Origin: Pseudoclavibacter helvolus
Lineage (GTDB): Bacteria; Actinomycetota; Actinomycetes; Actinomycetales; Microbacteriaceae
NCBI RefSeq assembly: GCF_014191305.1
Contig: NZ_JACHWJ010000001.1
Span: 992,001-1,056,000, forward strand
Direction: 5' to 3'
DNA length: 64,000 bases
The position numbers were made by a program, and so were the translations under genes. The first letter of the stretch is position 1, and every line of letters begins with the position of its first letter. The notes under the pieces are model-generated. The model was not told the DNA's origin. It searched no databases and saw only the letters and a program-made list of their open reading frames with translations. This document shows positions 40,815 through 49,445 of this stretch, in pieces.

Positions 40815-40864
40815 GCGAGTGTGGCTCGGTCGAGCAGGCGCGAGTGCAGCTCGGTCGAGAAGAC
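40815..40864. repeat. Two-copy 25-base imperfect tandem repeat
   Basis: Two adjacent 25-base units share GCGAGTGNNGCTCGGTCGAG, between the MDMPI gene and the end of ribF. A partial third copy of GCGAGTG lies at 40796. The second unit runs up to the ribF stop. Function unknown; may simply be replication slippage. Confidence 0.7.
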
Positions 40865-40868
40865 AGCG

Positions 40869-41828
40869 TCAAACGACGTAGCTGCCGCCCAGCGTTTCCG
40901 CTGCCTCGTCGACGTCGAGCGCCATACGTTCCTTGAGAGCCGCGATGCTGTCGAACTTCTCCATGCCGCGGATGCGCTCCACGAACTCGACCTCGGCGAC
41001 GAGGCCGTAGAGGTCGACCGTCTCGCCGATGAGGTGCGCCTCGACCTGCTTGCGCGGCACACCGTCGAAAGTCGGGTTGTTTCCGATGGAGATCGCCGCA
41101 GGAGCGCTCGTCTCGCCACCCCGGAACCAGCCGGCGTAGACGCCGTCGGCAGGGATAAGCCCCTCGAGCTCCGGAGAGAGGTTCGCCGTCGGGAAGCCGA
41201 GCTCGCGCCCTCGCTTCGCGCCATGGACCACCTCGCCCGTCACGCTGTGGTTGTGCCCGAGAACCTCGGCGGCGGCTCGAACGTCGCCAGCCGCCAGCAG
41301 CTCACGAACCCACGTCGACGAGGCACGGCGCTCGGCGTGCGAGCGCTCGTCCTCCGCCATCTCATCGTCGGCGATGACGATCTCGAACCCGTAAGGTGCC
41401 GCCAGCTCGCGTAGGAGAACAACGTCGCCCTCACCCTTGGCCCCGAACCGGAAGTCCTGGCCGACGACGATGAGCTTCATCTGGAGCGCGCCGACGAGGA
41501 GGTCGCGCACGAAGGATTCGGCGCTCATGCTCGCGAGCTGGTCGTCGAACGGCAGGACGATCGTCGATCTGAGTCCTGTCTTGCCGAGCAGATCGATCTT
41601 CTGCGCGAGCGACGTGATCGGCTCAGGCTCGATGCCTGGCGTGATGAGCGAGAGCGGGTGCCGGTCGAAGGTAACCGCGACCGGCTCGAGGCCGCGAGAG
41701 GAGGCCTCGTCAACGAGGCGAGAGAGCAGCCAGCGATGGCCGCGGTGCACGCCGTCGAACTTGCCGACGGTGACGGCACTTGGCGCCAGCTCCGCTGGTA
41801 GCTCTGCCAGGTCAGTGAACAGCCGCAC
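40869..41828 (-). CDS. ribF: Bifunctional riboflavin kinase / FAD synthetase
   Basis: About 319 residues making FMN then FAD. N-terminal adenylyltransferase domain with VGKFDGVHRGHRWLLSRL and VVGQDFRFG, C-terminal riboflavin kinase domain with VVHGAKRGRELGFPTANL, GVYAGWF and NNPTF. The frame is open upstream, but GTG 41828 begins at VRLFTDLAEL with GAGGGA upstream; it overlaps the preceding membrane gene by 17 bases. Placed at the end of the truB transcript. Confidence 0.95.
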   Translation of the reverse strand: MRLFTDLAELPAELAPSAVTVGKFDGVHRGHRWLLSRLVDEASSRGLEPVAVTFDRHPLSLITPGIEPEPITSLAQKIDLLGKTGLRSTIVLPFDDQLASMSAESFVRDLLVGALQMKLIVVGQDFRFGAKGEGDVVLLRELAAPYGFEIVIADDEMAEDERSHAERRASSTWVRELLAAGDVRAAAEVLGHNHSVTGEVVHGAKRGRELGFPTANLSPELEGLIPADGVYAGWFRGGETSAPAAISIGNNPTFDGVPRKQVEAHLIGETVDLYGLVAEVEFVERIRGMEKFDSIAALKERMALDVDEAAETLGGSYVV

Positions 41829-42264
41829 GTTCCCTCTTTCGTCTCGATCTTCCCGTCTCCAGCCACGCGATGCCGAGGATCGGGAGCACAAGAGGAATAT
41901 ACGCGTAGCCCACCCCGAAGTCCGACCACACGGTGTCCGAGGGGAAGAGTTCCGGGTGGAACTCGGTCAGCGAACCGACAACAAGGACGCCGACGAGTTC
42001 GAACACGATCGTGAACCAGGCGATCCGGTTCCAGATCCTCCCCCGCCGAACAAGCGCAACCGTCGCGAGCAGGTACACGAATGCCGCAGCTGCGGAGAGC
42101 GAGTACGCGAGGGGCGCTTCACCGAACTTGGAGAGCAGCTGGTACGAGCTGCGCCCGATCGACGCCAGCGCCAGGACGGCGTAGACGACGACGAGCGCTC
42201 GCCCCGCACCGCGCGCTCCCTGGTAGCCGCCTTCGACAGCCGGGCTCTGCCCAGCGCCGCTCAA
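41812..42264 (-). CDS. Small integral membrane protein
   Basis: About 150 residues, hypothetical. Four probable membrane helices (ALVVVYAVLALASI, AAAAFVYLLATVALV, FTIVFELVGVLVVGS, GYAYIPLVLPILGIAWL) and a basic C-terminus (GRSRRKRERAAVH). Start TTG 42264 overlaps the upstream gene's stop (TTGA) and has GGAG seven bases before it; the longer open frame in that gene is a shadow. Function unknown. Sits in the truB-ribF transcript as in other Microbacteriaceae-type clusters. Confidence 0.8.
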   Translation of the reverse strand: MSGAGQSPAVEGGYQGARGAGRALVVVYAVLALASIGRSSYQLLSKFGEAPLAYSLSAAAAFVYLLATVALVRRGRIWNRIAWFTIVFELVGVLVVGSLTEFHPELFPSDTVWSDFGVGYAYIPLVLPILGIAWLETGRSRRKRERAAVH

Positions 42265-42647
42265 GCCGGAACTCCGATGAACGAGCTGGCGCCTATCCAG
42301 ATCTGGTGCATCCGGAAGACCATGACGCCGATCGTGAGTGACGCGACTCCGAGGATGATCGTGGACCACTTCGTCCGCTCGACCAGGCCCCAGAAGACGG
42401 CGGCAGGCGGGATGATGATGGCCACGACCCAGTACATCCAGAACTCGAGGGCATCCCCGACGGGCTCGTTGCCCGTCGCGGGTGCGATCAGCGCCATCAC
42501 GAACTGTACGACAAGCAACAGCTCGACGAGTGCGACGGCACCCACAGTGACGTCACCGGGCTTTCGGCCGGTGGCCCCGACGATGATGCAGAAGACACCA
42601 GCTGCGGCGCTCACGAGGCAGAGCACCCACGTGAACCAGTCGATCAC
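42261..42647 (-). CDS. Small integral membrane protein
   Basis: 128 residues, hypothetical, with four predicted helices starting from residue 5 (FTWVLCLVSAAAGVFCIIVG, ALVELLLVVQFVMALIA, MYWVVAIIIPPAAVFWGLV, TIILGVASLTIGVMVF). GTG 42647 overlaps the truB stop (GTGA). Paired with the next small membrane gene by another 4-base overlap; the two may form a complex, but nothing in the sequence shows a function. Confidence 0.83.
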   Translation of the reverse strand: MIDWFTWVLCLVSAAAGVFCIIVGATGRKPGDVTVGAVALVELLLVVQFVMALIAPATGNEPVGDALEFWMYWVVAIIIPPAAVFWGLVERTKWSTIILGVASLTIGVMVFRMHQIWIGASSFIGVPA

Positions 42648-43567
42648 GTGTTGGCCCCCGTCGGCATGTTGAACTCGGACTTCACGACGCCGCCGGCAGC
42701 CCTTGCGATGCCGATGAGGTCGCCTTCCGGGTCGATGGCGGCGAGCAGGCCGTCGTCGACCGGTTCGCTGAGACGGAGCTTCTTCCCGTTGCGGATATCC
42801 GCGGCTTGCTGAGCCGTCGCCTCGAACGCGCGGAACCGACGCAGCGCAGCCTGAGACGGAGTCGTGAGGCGCTTCTCGAGCTCGTCGGCGTCGGGCGCAA
42901 CTGCGTCAGCGATGCTGAAGTCGCCGACGCGGGTGCGCCTGAGGGCCGTCAGGTGCGCGCCCGTGCCGAGCGCTGCGCCGAGGTCTCTTGCCAGCGCCCT
43001 GATGTAGGTGCCGGACGAGCACGAAACGCGGATCTCGAGGTCGACCACGGGCTCACCACCGGCGAGCGCATCGTGCGAGGCGAGCAGCTCGAGCTCGGCG
43101 ATCGTCACGGCGCGGGCTGCGAGCTGCACGTCCTCGCCGTCGCGGACGCGCTTGTAGGCACGCACTCCATCCACCTTGATGGCGCTCACTGAGGATGGGA
43201 TCTGCTTGATCGGTCCGCGCAGCGCGGCCATGGCCGCCTCAATGCGCTCAGGGGTCACCTCGGCGACGGACCCTGCCGGTGCTGTCGCCGTGACCTCACC
43301 CTCGGCGTCCTCAGTGTTCGTCGATACGCCAAGGCGAACCGTGGCGTAGTACTCCTTGTCGTCGCCGACGAAGTAGGTGAGCAGCCTGGTGGCTCCGCCG
43401 ACACCGAGGATCATGAGCCCGGATGCCATCGGGTCGAGCGTGCCGGCGTGGCCGACCTTCCGCGTGCCGAGGGCCCGCCTGGTCATCGCGACGAGCGTGT
43501 GGCTCGTCGGGCCCTGCGGCTTGTCGAGGAGCAGGACACCGTTTGGGCCAGGAGATGCAGTCGTCAT
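42644..43567 (-). CDS. truB: tRNA pseudouridine(55) synthase TruB
   Basis: 307-residue enzyme making pseudouridine 55 in the T-loop of tRNA. N-terminal GVLLLDKPQGPTSH, the catalytic Asp45 in GHAGTLDPMASGLM, DKEYYATVRLG and SCSSGTYIRALARDLG are diagnostic. Normally follows rbfA directly; here the divergent PanE-MutY gene separates them, so truB has its own promoter in the 101-base gap 43568-43668. Confidence 0.97.
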   Translation of the reverse strand: MTTASPGPNGVLLLDKPQGPTSHTLVAMTRRALGTRKVGHAGTLDPMASGLMILGVGGATRLLTYFVGDDKEYYATVRLGVSTNTEDAEGEVTATAPAGSVAEVTPERIEAAMAALRGPIKQIPSSVSAIKVDGVRAYKRVRDGEDVQLAARAVTIAELELLASHDALAGGEPVVDLEIRVSCSSGTYIRALARDLGAALGTGAHLTALRRTRVGDFSIADAVAPDADELEKRLTTPSQAALRRFRAFEATAQQAADIRNGKKLRLSEPVDDGLLAAIDPEGDLIGIARAAGGVVKSEFNMPTGANT

Positions 43568-43668
43568 GTCCCCAATATCTTACGGTGCCCGTAGGCTCGT
43601 TCCCGGCCGTCTGGCGGAGTGCTGACTCCGAGACGGAGTGGATTTGTGTGTGCGAAGGGGAGATCAGG

Positions 43669-45570
43669 ATGCGGGTTGCTGTCATCGGCGCCGGTGCGGT
43701 CGGCGGCGCCCTCGCGCTCCTGCTCGACCGAGCGGGACACGAGGTTGTGCTCGCCTCGCGGAGCGGTGCCGAGCCTGCACGCGGCCGGCGCACGCTGAAC
43801 CTCGCTGGTGCCTTCGGAGAGCACCGCGCGGAGTTCGCTCAGGATTCGCGCCTCTCTGGCACCTTCGATCTCGCGCTTGTCGCGGTGAAGGCACAGGACA
43901 CCCAGCGCGCGGTTGAGCCCCATCTCGCGGTGCTTGCAGCGACGCCCACGATTGTCGTGCAGAACGGCCTCGAGGGGGCAGCGACGGTGGAGCGTCTGAT
44001 CGCCGGTCTGGCCGATCGAAACGCTCGCGGGTTCGTCGCAGGCGGCCTCGCCACCTTCGCCGTGAACAGGCCAGCACCCGACGAGATACGTGCAACCGCC
44101 AACGGTTCGCTGACTCTGGGAACTGCGTCCACTGCGCACACGTCTCGGCTGGAGGAGCTCGCGGTCGCACTCTCCCCCGCCCTCGAGTGTGTGGTCGCAG
44201 ACGACCTGGCTTCTGCGCTCTGGAGCAAGCTCCTCATCAACCAGGTGAACGCGCTTCCGGCCGTAACCGGGCTCAGTGTGCAGGAGGTCGGCCTCGACGC
44301 CGATCTGCTCAGCGTGCTCGCCTCGAGCATCGGCGAGCTGCTCGCAGTGGCCGCAGCGAGCGGTGCCTCGCTTGTCGAGCTTGGCCCACTGGACAGAGCC
44401 CTCGCGGATCTCGCGAACGCCACGCCACTCGACACGGACGAGGAGCTTGCCCGGAACCGGCGGCTCGCGCGGGAGCTGTCCGCGGCCTTCGGGACGACGC
44501 CGAACTACGCATCGACCCAGCAGAGCATCAGCCGCGGCGAGGCAACGGAGATCGACGCGCTCAACGGCGCCGTCGTCTCGCACGGACTCACGCGTGGCCT
44601 TGATGCGCCCGTGAACGAGCTCCTCACCTCGCTTGTGCACGAGAGGGAAGGTGGAGCACCGCAGCTGTCCCCCGCCGAAGTTCGTGGCGCTGTCATCACG
44701 GCGACGGTCAACACTTGGTTCACCAGGGGGAACCGCCAGCTCTCGTGGCGGCTACCCACGACAACTGCTTGGGGTGTCCTCGTGAGCGAGACGATGCTGC
44801 AGCAAACTCAAGCCGCGCGCGTTGAACCGAAGTGGTTGGACTTCATGGAACGCTGGCCGACGCCAGCCACCATGGCAGAAGCCACCGAGGCCGAGGTGCT
44901 CCGGTTCTGGGATCGGCTGGGCTACCCGAGGCGCGCGCTCTGGCTCCTTGCCTGCGCCAGGGAGATCGCTGAAAAGCACGACGGGCGCGTGCCGGATACG
45001 CGGGAAGCCCTGCTCGCGCTGCCTGGCGTCGGGCCGTACACGGCATCGGCGGTCATGTCCTTCGCCCACGGTGTACCCGAACCCGTCGTCGACACGAACG
45101 TCCGCCGCGTCCTCTCCCGCGCCTTCCTCGGCGCAGAGACGCCCTGGGGGCCATCGGCCGTGCGCGACGCGGCAGAGATGCGTGCCGTCGCCCCCGCAGA
45201 CCCAACCGCAGCGAACCTCTGGAACGCAGCGTCCATGGAACTCGGCGCCGTCATCTGCACGGCGAAGCGGCCGAAGTGCGACGATTGCCCCGTCGTTGGG
45301 CTCTGCGCGTGGGTCAGTGCCGGACGGCCCGCCTCGACGACGGTCAAGAGGCGACAGGCGAAGTTCGCCGGATCGGACCGCGAGATGCGCGGCCTGGTGT
45401 TGAGGGAGCTCCGTGCGATCCCAGGGGGCGTTGAGATCGAGTTCCTCCGTGGCCACCTCGACCCGGACGGAGCGGACTCGCTCCGCTTCGACCGAGCGCT
45501 GTCCTCGCTGAAGGATGACGGACTCATCTTCGAGCGAAACCAGGCGGAGATAGCACTGACCGGCGACTGA
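43669..45570 (+). CDS. Fusion: ketopantoate reductase (PanE/ApbA) - A/G-specific adenine glycosylase (MutY)
   Basis: One uninterrupted frame of 633 residues with two enzyme domains. Residues 1-330: 2-dehydropantoate 2-reductase, with the NADPH loop VIGAGAVGGALALLL, catalytic Lys in LWSKLLINQVNALPAV and the substrate Glu in GEATEIDALNGAVV. Residues about 345-630: MutY, with catalytic Glu in VSETMLQQTQ, helix-hairpin-helix LPGVGPYTASAV, catalytic Asp in VVDTNVRRVL and the iron-sulfur ligands C-x6-C-x2-C-x5-C (CTAKRPKCDDC...C). It has no C-terminal NUDIX-like domain, as in short actinobacterial MutYs. I find no in-frame ATG, GTG or TTG with a ribosome-binding site at the junction. ATG 43669 follows GAAGGGGAG. 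Confidence 0.9.
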   Translation: MRVAVIGAGAVGGALALLLDRAGHEVVLASRSGAEPARGRRTLNLAGAFGEHRAEFAQDSRLSGTFDLALVAVKAQDTQRAVEPHLAVLAATPTIVVQNGLEGAATVERLIAGLADRNARGFVAGGLATFAVNRPAPDEIRATANGSLTLGTASTAHTSRLEELAVALSPALECVVADDLASALWSKLLINQVNALPAVTGLSVQEVGLDADLLSVLASSIGELLAVAAASGASLVELGPLDRALADLANATPLDTDEELARNRRLARELSAAFGTTPNYASTQQSISRGEATEIDALNGAVVSHGLTRGLDAPVNELLTSLVHEREGGAPQLSPAEVRGAVITATVNTWFTRGNRQLSWRLPTTTAWGVLVSETMLQQTQAARVEPKWLDFMERWPTPATMAEATEAEVLRFWDRLGYPRRALWLLACAREIAEKHDGRVPDTREALLALPGVGPYTASAVMSFAHGVPEPVVDTNVRRVLSRAFLGAETPWGPSAVRDAAEMRAVAPADPTAANLWNAASMELGAVICTAKRPKCDDCPVVGLCAWVSAGRPASTTVKRRQAKFAGSDREMRGLVLRELRAIPGGVEIEFLRGHLDPDGADSLRFDRALSSLKDDGLIFERNQAEIALTGD

Positions 45571-45587
45571 TCAGTCGCCGGCCAGTG
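45554..45587. terminator. Bidirectional terminator overlapping the fusion gene stop
   Basis: 17-base arms with one mismatch (a G-U pair in the minus-strand RNA) around the TGATCA centre. The stop codon (45568-45570) lies in the left arm. Serves the convergent panE-mutY and rbfA transcripts. Confidence 0.75.
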
Positions 45588-45628
45588 TCGCAGTCGGCCG
45601 CAGCCGAGCAGCTATTCAGCAGGAAGAC

Positions 45629-46063
45629 TCAGGCGCCCTCCGGCTCGTCCTTCTTCTCGTAGGGGTCGGCGTCGCCGGCGTAGCTCGCTGTCTTCGCCTG
45701 CTGGGCTGAGGCCACGTCGCGATCGTGCGCTTCGCGGAGCAGCGCGGCGATTGCATCCGCGTTCTCCGGGATTGCGTCTGGCACGAATTCGAGGCTCGGG
45801 GTGAGGCGCGAGGTGATGTTCTTGCCCACCTCGGTCCGGAGCATGCCGGTCGCGCTCCTGAGCGCGGCCGCTGTGTCCCGTCGCTCCTTCTGATCGCCGT
45901 AGACGGTGTAGAAGATGGTGGCATGTTGCAGGTCACCCGTGACGCGCACGTCCGTGATGGTGACGAACCCGAGCCGCGGGTCCTTGACGCCGCGCTCGAG
46001 CGTCTTCGCGACGATGACCTTGATTCGGTCTGCGAGTCGCAGAGCCCGTGAATGATCAACCAT
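45629..46063 (-). CDS. rbfA: Ribosome-binding factor A
   Basis: 144-residue 30S maturation factor with a KH-like fold: ADRIKVIVAKTLERGVKDPRLGFVTITDVRVT, cited by the landmarks VKDPRLGFVTITDV and LQHATIFYTVYG, and LRTEVGKNITSRLTPSLEF (landmark RLTPSLEFVPD). The C-terminal acidic and Lys tail is typical. Downstream of infB by 154 bases containing a terminator-like hairpin. Confidence 0.95.
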   Translation of the reverse strand: MVDHSRALRLADRIKVIVAKTLERGVKDPRLGFVTITDVRVTGDLQHATIFYTVYGDQKERRDTAAALRSATGMLRTEVGKNITSRLTPSLEFVPDAIPENADAIAALLREAHDRDVASAQQAKTASYAGDADPYEKKDEPEGA

Positions 46064-46138
46064 GTTGGCTACTTTCTCGTGTGCTGGTGCAGACAGTCAA
46101 ATGAATCTGCAGTGTCTCAAACTGCGCGGAACCTGAAG

Positions 46139-46170
46139 GCGGGGCCCCGGCCGGTTAGCCAGGACCCCGC
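46139..46170 (-). terminator. Hairpin between infB and rbfA
   Basis: Arms GCGGGGTCC / GGGCCCCGC on the minus strand (one G-U pair) extended inward by GGC/GCC, about 48 bases after the infB stop. No U-run. May terminate or attenuate transcription into rbfA. Confidence 0.6.
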
Positions 46171-46217
46171 CCCGAGTGTTCGCCGCGCTTTGCTCAGCGC
46201 AGCAGCTCGGTCAACAG

Positions 46218-49067
46218 CTAGACGCGCGGCTTCTCGACGAGCTCAGTCGTCTCGATCTCGTCGCCGATCTGGATGTCGTTGTACTTGCCGAGGCCGATAC
46301 CACATTCGAAGTCCGTGCGGACCTCGGTGACGTCGTCCTTGAACCGACGGAGCGAGTCGATCGCGAGGTTGTCCGCGATGACGATGCCGTCGCGGATGAC
46401 GCGAGCAGTCGCGTTCCTCGTGATAGTTCCGCTGCGGACGATACATCCGGCGATGTTTCCGAACTTGGAGGAACGGAACACCTCGCGGATCTCCGCGACA
46501 CCCGACTGGACCTCTTCGAACTCGGGCTTGAGCATGCCCTTGAGCGAGTTCTCGATGTCCTCGAGCGCTCCGTAGATGACCGAGTAGAAGCGGACATCCA
46601 CGCCTTCACGAGCAGCGCGCTCGCGCGCCTTCGTGTCGGGGCGCACGTTGAAGCCGATGATGATGGCGTTGTCGACCGTGGCGAGGTTGACGTCGGACTC
46701 CGTGATGGCGCCGACACCGCGGTGGATGATGCGCAGCTGCACCGAGTCATCCACATCGATCTTGAGCAGCGACTCTTCGAGTGCCTCGACGGCACCGGAG
46801 ACGTCACCCTTGATGATGAGGTTGAGCGACTCGACCTTGCCCTCTTCGAGTGCACGGGTGAAGTCCTCGAGGCTGATGCGCTTGCGGGACTTGGCGAGGC
46901 TCGCGTTGCGCTCGACGGCTTCACGCTTCTCGGCGATCTGACGCGCAGTGCGGTCCTCTTCCGTGACGATGAAGGTGTCGCCTGCACGAGGAACGCTCGA
47001 CAGGCCCTGCACCTGGACCGGGCGCGAAGGCTCAGCCTCGGTGACGACCTGACCGTTCTCGTCGAGCATTGCCCGGACGCGGCCGTAGGCCGTTCCAGCA
47101 ACGATCGGGTCTCCGACACGGAGCGTTCCCGACTGGATGAGGACGGTTGCGACCGCACCGCGTCCCTTGTCGAGCTTCGCTTCGATCGCGATACCGCGCG
47201 CTTCCTTGTTCGGGTTGGCGCGAAGGTCGAGACCGGCGTCTGCCGTCAGAAGGACCGCCTCGATGAGGCTGTCAATGTTGACGTTGTTGCGAGCAGACAC
47301 GTCGACGAACATCGTGTCGCCACCGAACTCCTCGGCAACGAGCCCGTACTCGGTCAGCTGCGCACGGACCTTGGCCGGGTTCGCGTCTTCCTTGTCGACC
47401 TTGTTGACGGCAACGACGATCGGCACGTTGGCGGCCTGGGCGTGGTTGAGCGCCTCGACCGTCTGCGGCATGATGCCGTCGTCCGCCGCGACCACGAGGA
47501 TCGCGATGTCGGTGACCTGGGCGCCACGGGCACGCATGGCCGTGAAGGCCTCGTGACCCGGCGTATCGATGAACGTGATGGCGCGTTCGATGCCCTCGTG
47601 CTCGTGCCAGACCTGGTACGCACCAATGTGCTGCGTGATGCCACCAGCTTCGCCATCGACGACGTTCGCGTTGCGAATCGCGTCGAGGAGTCGCGTCTTA
47701 CCGTGGTCGACGTGACCCATGACGGTGACGACAGGCGGGCGGATCTCGAGAACGTCGTCGCCTTCGTCCTCTGCTTCCTGGTCGAGGTCGATCGAGAAGC
47801 CCTCGAGGAGCTCGCGGTCTTCGTCCTCCGGGCTGACGATCTGAATGCGGTAGCCCAGCTCTTCGCCAAGCACCTCGAAGGTCGCCTCGTCGAGCGACTC
47901 CGTCGCCGTCGCCATCTCACCGAGGTGGAACAGCACGGTCACGAGGTCACCGGGGCTCGCATCGATCTTCTCTGCGAAGTCCGAGATCGAGGCGCCACGA
48001 CGCAGACGGATCGGCGTCGTGCCGTCTCCGCGACGTACCTTGACGCCACCTACGCTCGGGGCCTCCCGCATTTCGAATTCTGCCCGCTTCGTCCGCTTGG
48101 ACTTGCGAGCCTTCGACTTTCCGCCGCCGCGACCGAATGCACCGGCCGTCGAGCCGCGACCGCGACCGCCGCCACCTGGACGACCGCCGCCACCTGGACG
48201 CGGAGCAAAGCCGCCACCGGCACCTGGAGCGCCGCCTGGACGTCCGCCACCGGCACCGCCGGCACCCGGGCGACCGCCCGGACGACCAGCACCTGCTGGG
48301 CGGGCGCCTGGAAGCACGCGGGGCTGACCCGGACGCGGAGCCGCCGGGCGGGGGCCGCCTGGGCTCTGCGGGCGAGGACCGCCTGCGCCACCTGGACGGG
48401 GGCCGCCACCGGCTCCGCCACCAGGGCGCATGCCCTGGTTCGAGGAGAACGGGTTGTTGCCTGGACGCGAACGGCCCATGCCCTGGCTGGACGCGAACGG
48501 GTTGTTCCCTGGACGCGGGCCTGGACGGGGTCCACGAGGACGCGGGATGGCTGGGCTTGCGCCACCATCAGCCTGCGCGGGCTTTGCGTCGCCGGGAGCA
48601 GCGGGACGCTGCGTGTTCGGCTTCGGCGCGCCCGCGTCCGCTGCGGGTGCAGCAGGAGCGGCTGGCGCGGGAGTCGAGGGCTGAGCCTCAGCAACCGGAG
48701 CCGGCTCAGGCTTGCGCTTGGGTCCAGGGGTCGGAGCCGATGGACCTGCGGCCGCAGCCTTCGGTGCCGGAGCAGCGGGCGCCGCTGGTGCCGACGGGCC
48801 CGGCTTCGTGCCTGGACGGACGCTCGAGGGCTTTGCGCCGCCTGGACGCGGGGCGCCCGGCTTCGACGCCGATGGAGCGGCGGCCTGAGGCTGCGCGCTA
48901 CCGGCGGCGTTGGTTTTCAGCGCCTCGCGGAGGCGACGGGCCACGGGGGGCTCGACGCTCGACGATGCGCTCTTAACGAACTCGCCCATGTCCTGAAGAG
49001 TCTTGAGGGCGGTCTTGGAATCGACGCCCATCTCGCTGGCGATTTCGTGTACGCGTGGTTTTGCCAC
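46218..49067 (-). CDS. infB: Translation initiation factor IF-2
   Basis: 949-residue GTPase that places initiator tRNA on the ribosome. N-terminal IF2_N domain ([16 protein letters not shown]), then residues 55-320 of Ala/Pro/Gly/Arg-rich linker typical of actinobacteria, containing an internal repeat ([13 protein letters not shown] then [13 protein letters not shown]). A second IF2_N-like subdomain precedes the G domain with G1 GHVDHGKT (451-458), G3 DTPGHEAF and G4 NKVD, then domains II-IV. Start GTG 49067, four bases after AGGAG, which lies in the 3' arm of a perfect hairpin. This is by far the largest protein of the block. Confidence 0.98.
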   Translation of the reverse strand: MAKPRVHEIASEMGVDSKTALKTLQDMGEFVKSASSSVEPPVARRLREALKTNAAGSAQPQAAAPSASKPGAPRPGGAKPSSVRPGTKPGPSAPAAPAAPAPKAAAAGPSAPTPGPKRKPEPAPVAEAQPSTPAPAAPAAPAADAGAPKPNTQRPAAPGDAKPAQADGGASPAIPRPRGPRPGPRPGNNPFASSQGMGRSRPGNNPFSSNQGMRPGGGAGGGPRPGGAGGPRPQSPGGPRPAAPRPGQPRVLPGARPAGAGRPGGRPGAGGAGGGRPGGAPGAGGGFAPRPGGGGRPGGGGRGRGSTAGAFGRGGGKSKARKSKRTKRAEFEMREAPSVGGVKVRRGDGTTPIRLRRGASISDFAEKIDASPGDLVTVLFHLGEMATATESLDEATFEVLGEELGYRIQIVSPEDEDRELLEGFSIDLDQEAEDEGDDVLEIRPPVVTVMGHVDHGKTRLLDAIRNANVVDGEAGGITQHIGAYQVWHEHEGIERAITFIDTPGHEAFTAMRARGAQVTDIAILVVAADDGIMPQTVEALNHAQAANVPIVVAVNKVDKEDANPAKVRAQLTEYGLVAEEFGGDTMFVDVSARNNVNIDSLIEAVLLTADAGLDLRANPNKEARGIAIEAKLDKGRGAVATVLIQSGTLRVGDPIVAGTAYGRVRAMLDENGQVVTEAEPSRPVQVQGLSSVPRAGDTFIVTEEDRTARQIAEKREAVERNASLAKSRKRISLEDFTRALEEGKVESLNLIIKGDVSGAVEALEESLLKIDVDDSVQLRIIHRGVGAITESDVNLATVDNAIIIGFNVRPDTKARERAAREGVDVRFYSVIYGALEDIENSLKGMLKPEFEEVQSGVAEIREVFRSSKFGNIAGCIVRSGTITRNATARVIRDGIVIADNLAIDSLRRFKDDVTEVRTDFECGIGLGKYNDIQIGDEIETTELVEKPRV

Positions 49068-49071
49068 TTTT

Positions 49072-49100
49072 CTCCTGTCTGGGGCCCGCCCAGACAGGAG
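49072..49100 (-). promoter_or_regulatory. Perfect hairpin sequestering the infB ribosome-binding site
   Basis: Twelve-base arms CTCCTGTCTGGG (49100-49089) and CCCAGACAGGAG (49083-49072) with a five-base loop. The AGGAG Shine-Dalgarno of infB forms the end of the 3' arm, four bases before GTG 49067. The hairpin could limit infB translation, or act as an attenuator between ylxR and infB, though there is no U-run. Confidence 0.75.
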
Positions 49101-49144
49101 CGGACCATTAAAGTCGGATGTGCCTCATCGTGAGTCACTCATGA

Positions 49145-49444
49145 TTAGTCCATGGTCCGATCAGCCTTTTCTCGTAGTAGAGCAGGGCGCTCGCCCTGTT
49201 CCAGTGTGCTCGCGTGCCTGCTGAGCGCCTCGGTGTCCACCTTGCCGGTCTTGAACGCCCGCAAGAATGCGCGCCGCTCAATCGCGAGCCTGGTGCACTC
49301 CGTGGTCGGATGGATCCAGGCTCCACGCCCTGGAAGACTCGCCGAGATATCGACTTCGAGGCTTCCCTGACGGAGAACAACTCTGAGGAGCTGACTCCGT
49401 GCGGAGCGCGAACGGCATCCAACGCACGTTCGTACAGACGACAT
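49145..49444 (-). CDS. ylxR: YlxR (DUF448) RNA-binding protein
   Basis: 99 residues. Characteristic start RTCVGCRSRSARSQLLRVV and the GRGAWIHPTTEC segment define the YlxR fold; family members bind nucleic acid and in some bacteria modulate RNase P. ATG 49444 lies directly after the nusA stop, preceded by a G-rich ribosome-binding site; the longer open frame is a shadow of nusA. Always sits between nusA and infB. Confidence 0.93.
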   Translation of the reverse strand: MSSVRTCVGCRSRSARSQLLRVVLRQGSLEVDISASLPGRGAWIHPTTECTRLAIERRAFLRAFKTGKVDTEALSRHASTLEQGERPALLREKADRTMD

Positions 49445-49445
49445 A

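Noticed and set aside
46176-49133. 985-residue plus-strand open frame opposite infB
   Set aside because: It is the antisense shadow of infB, caused by high GC at third codon positions; it has no family motifs and low-complexity Ser/Thr/Ala composition.
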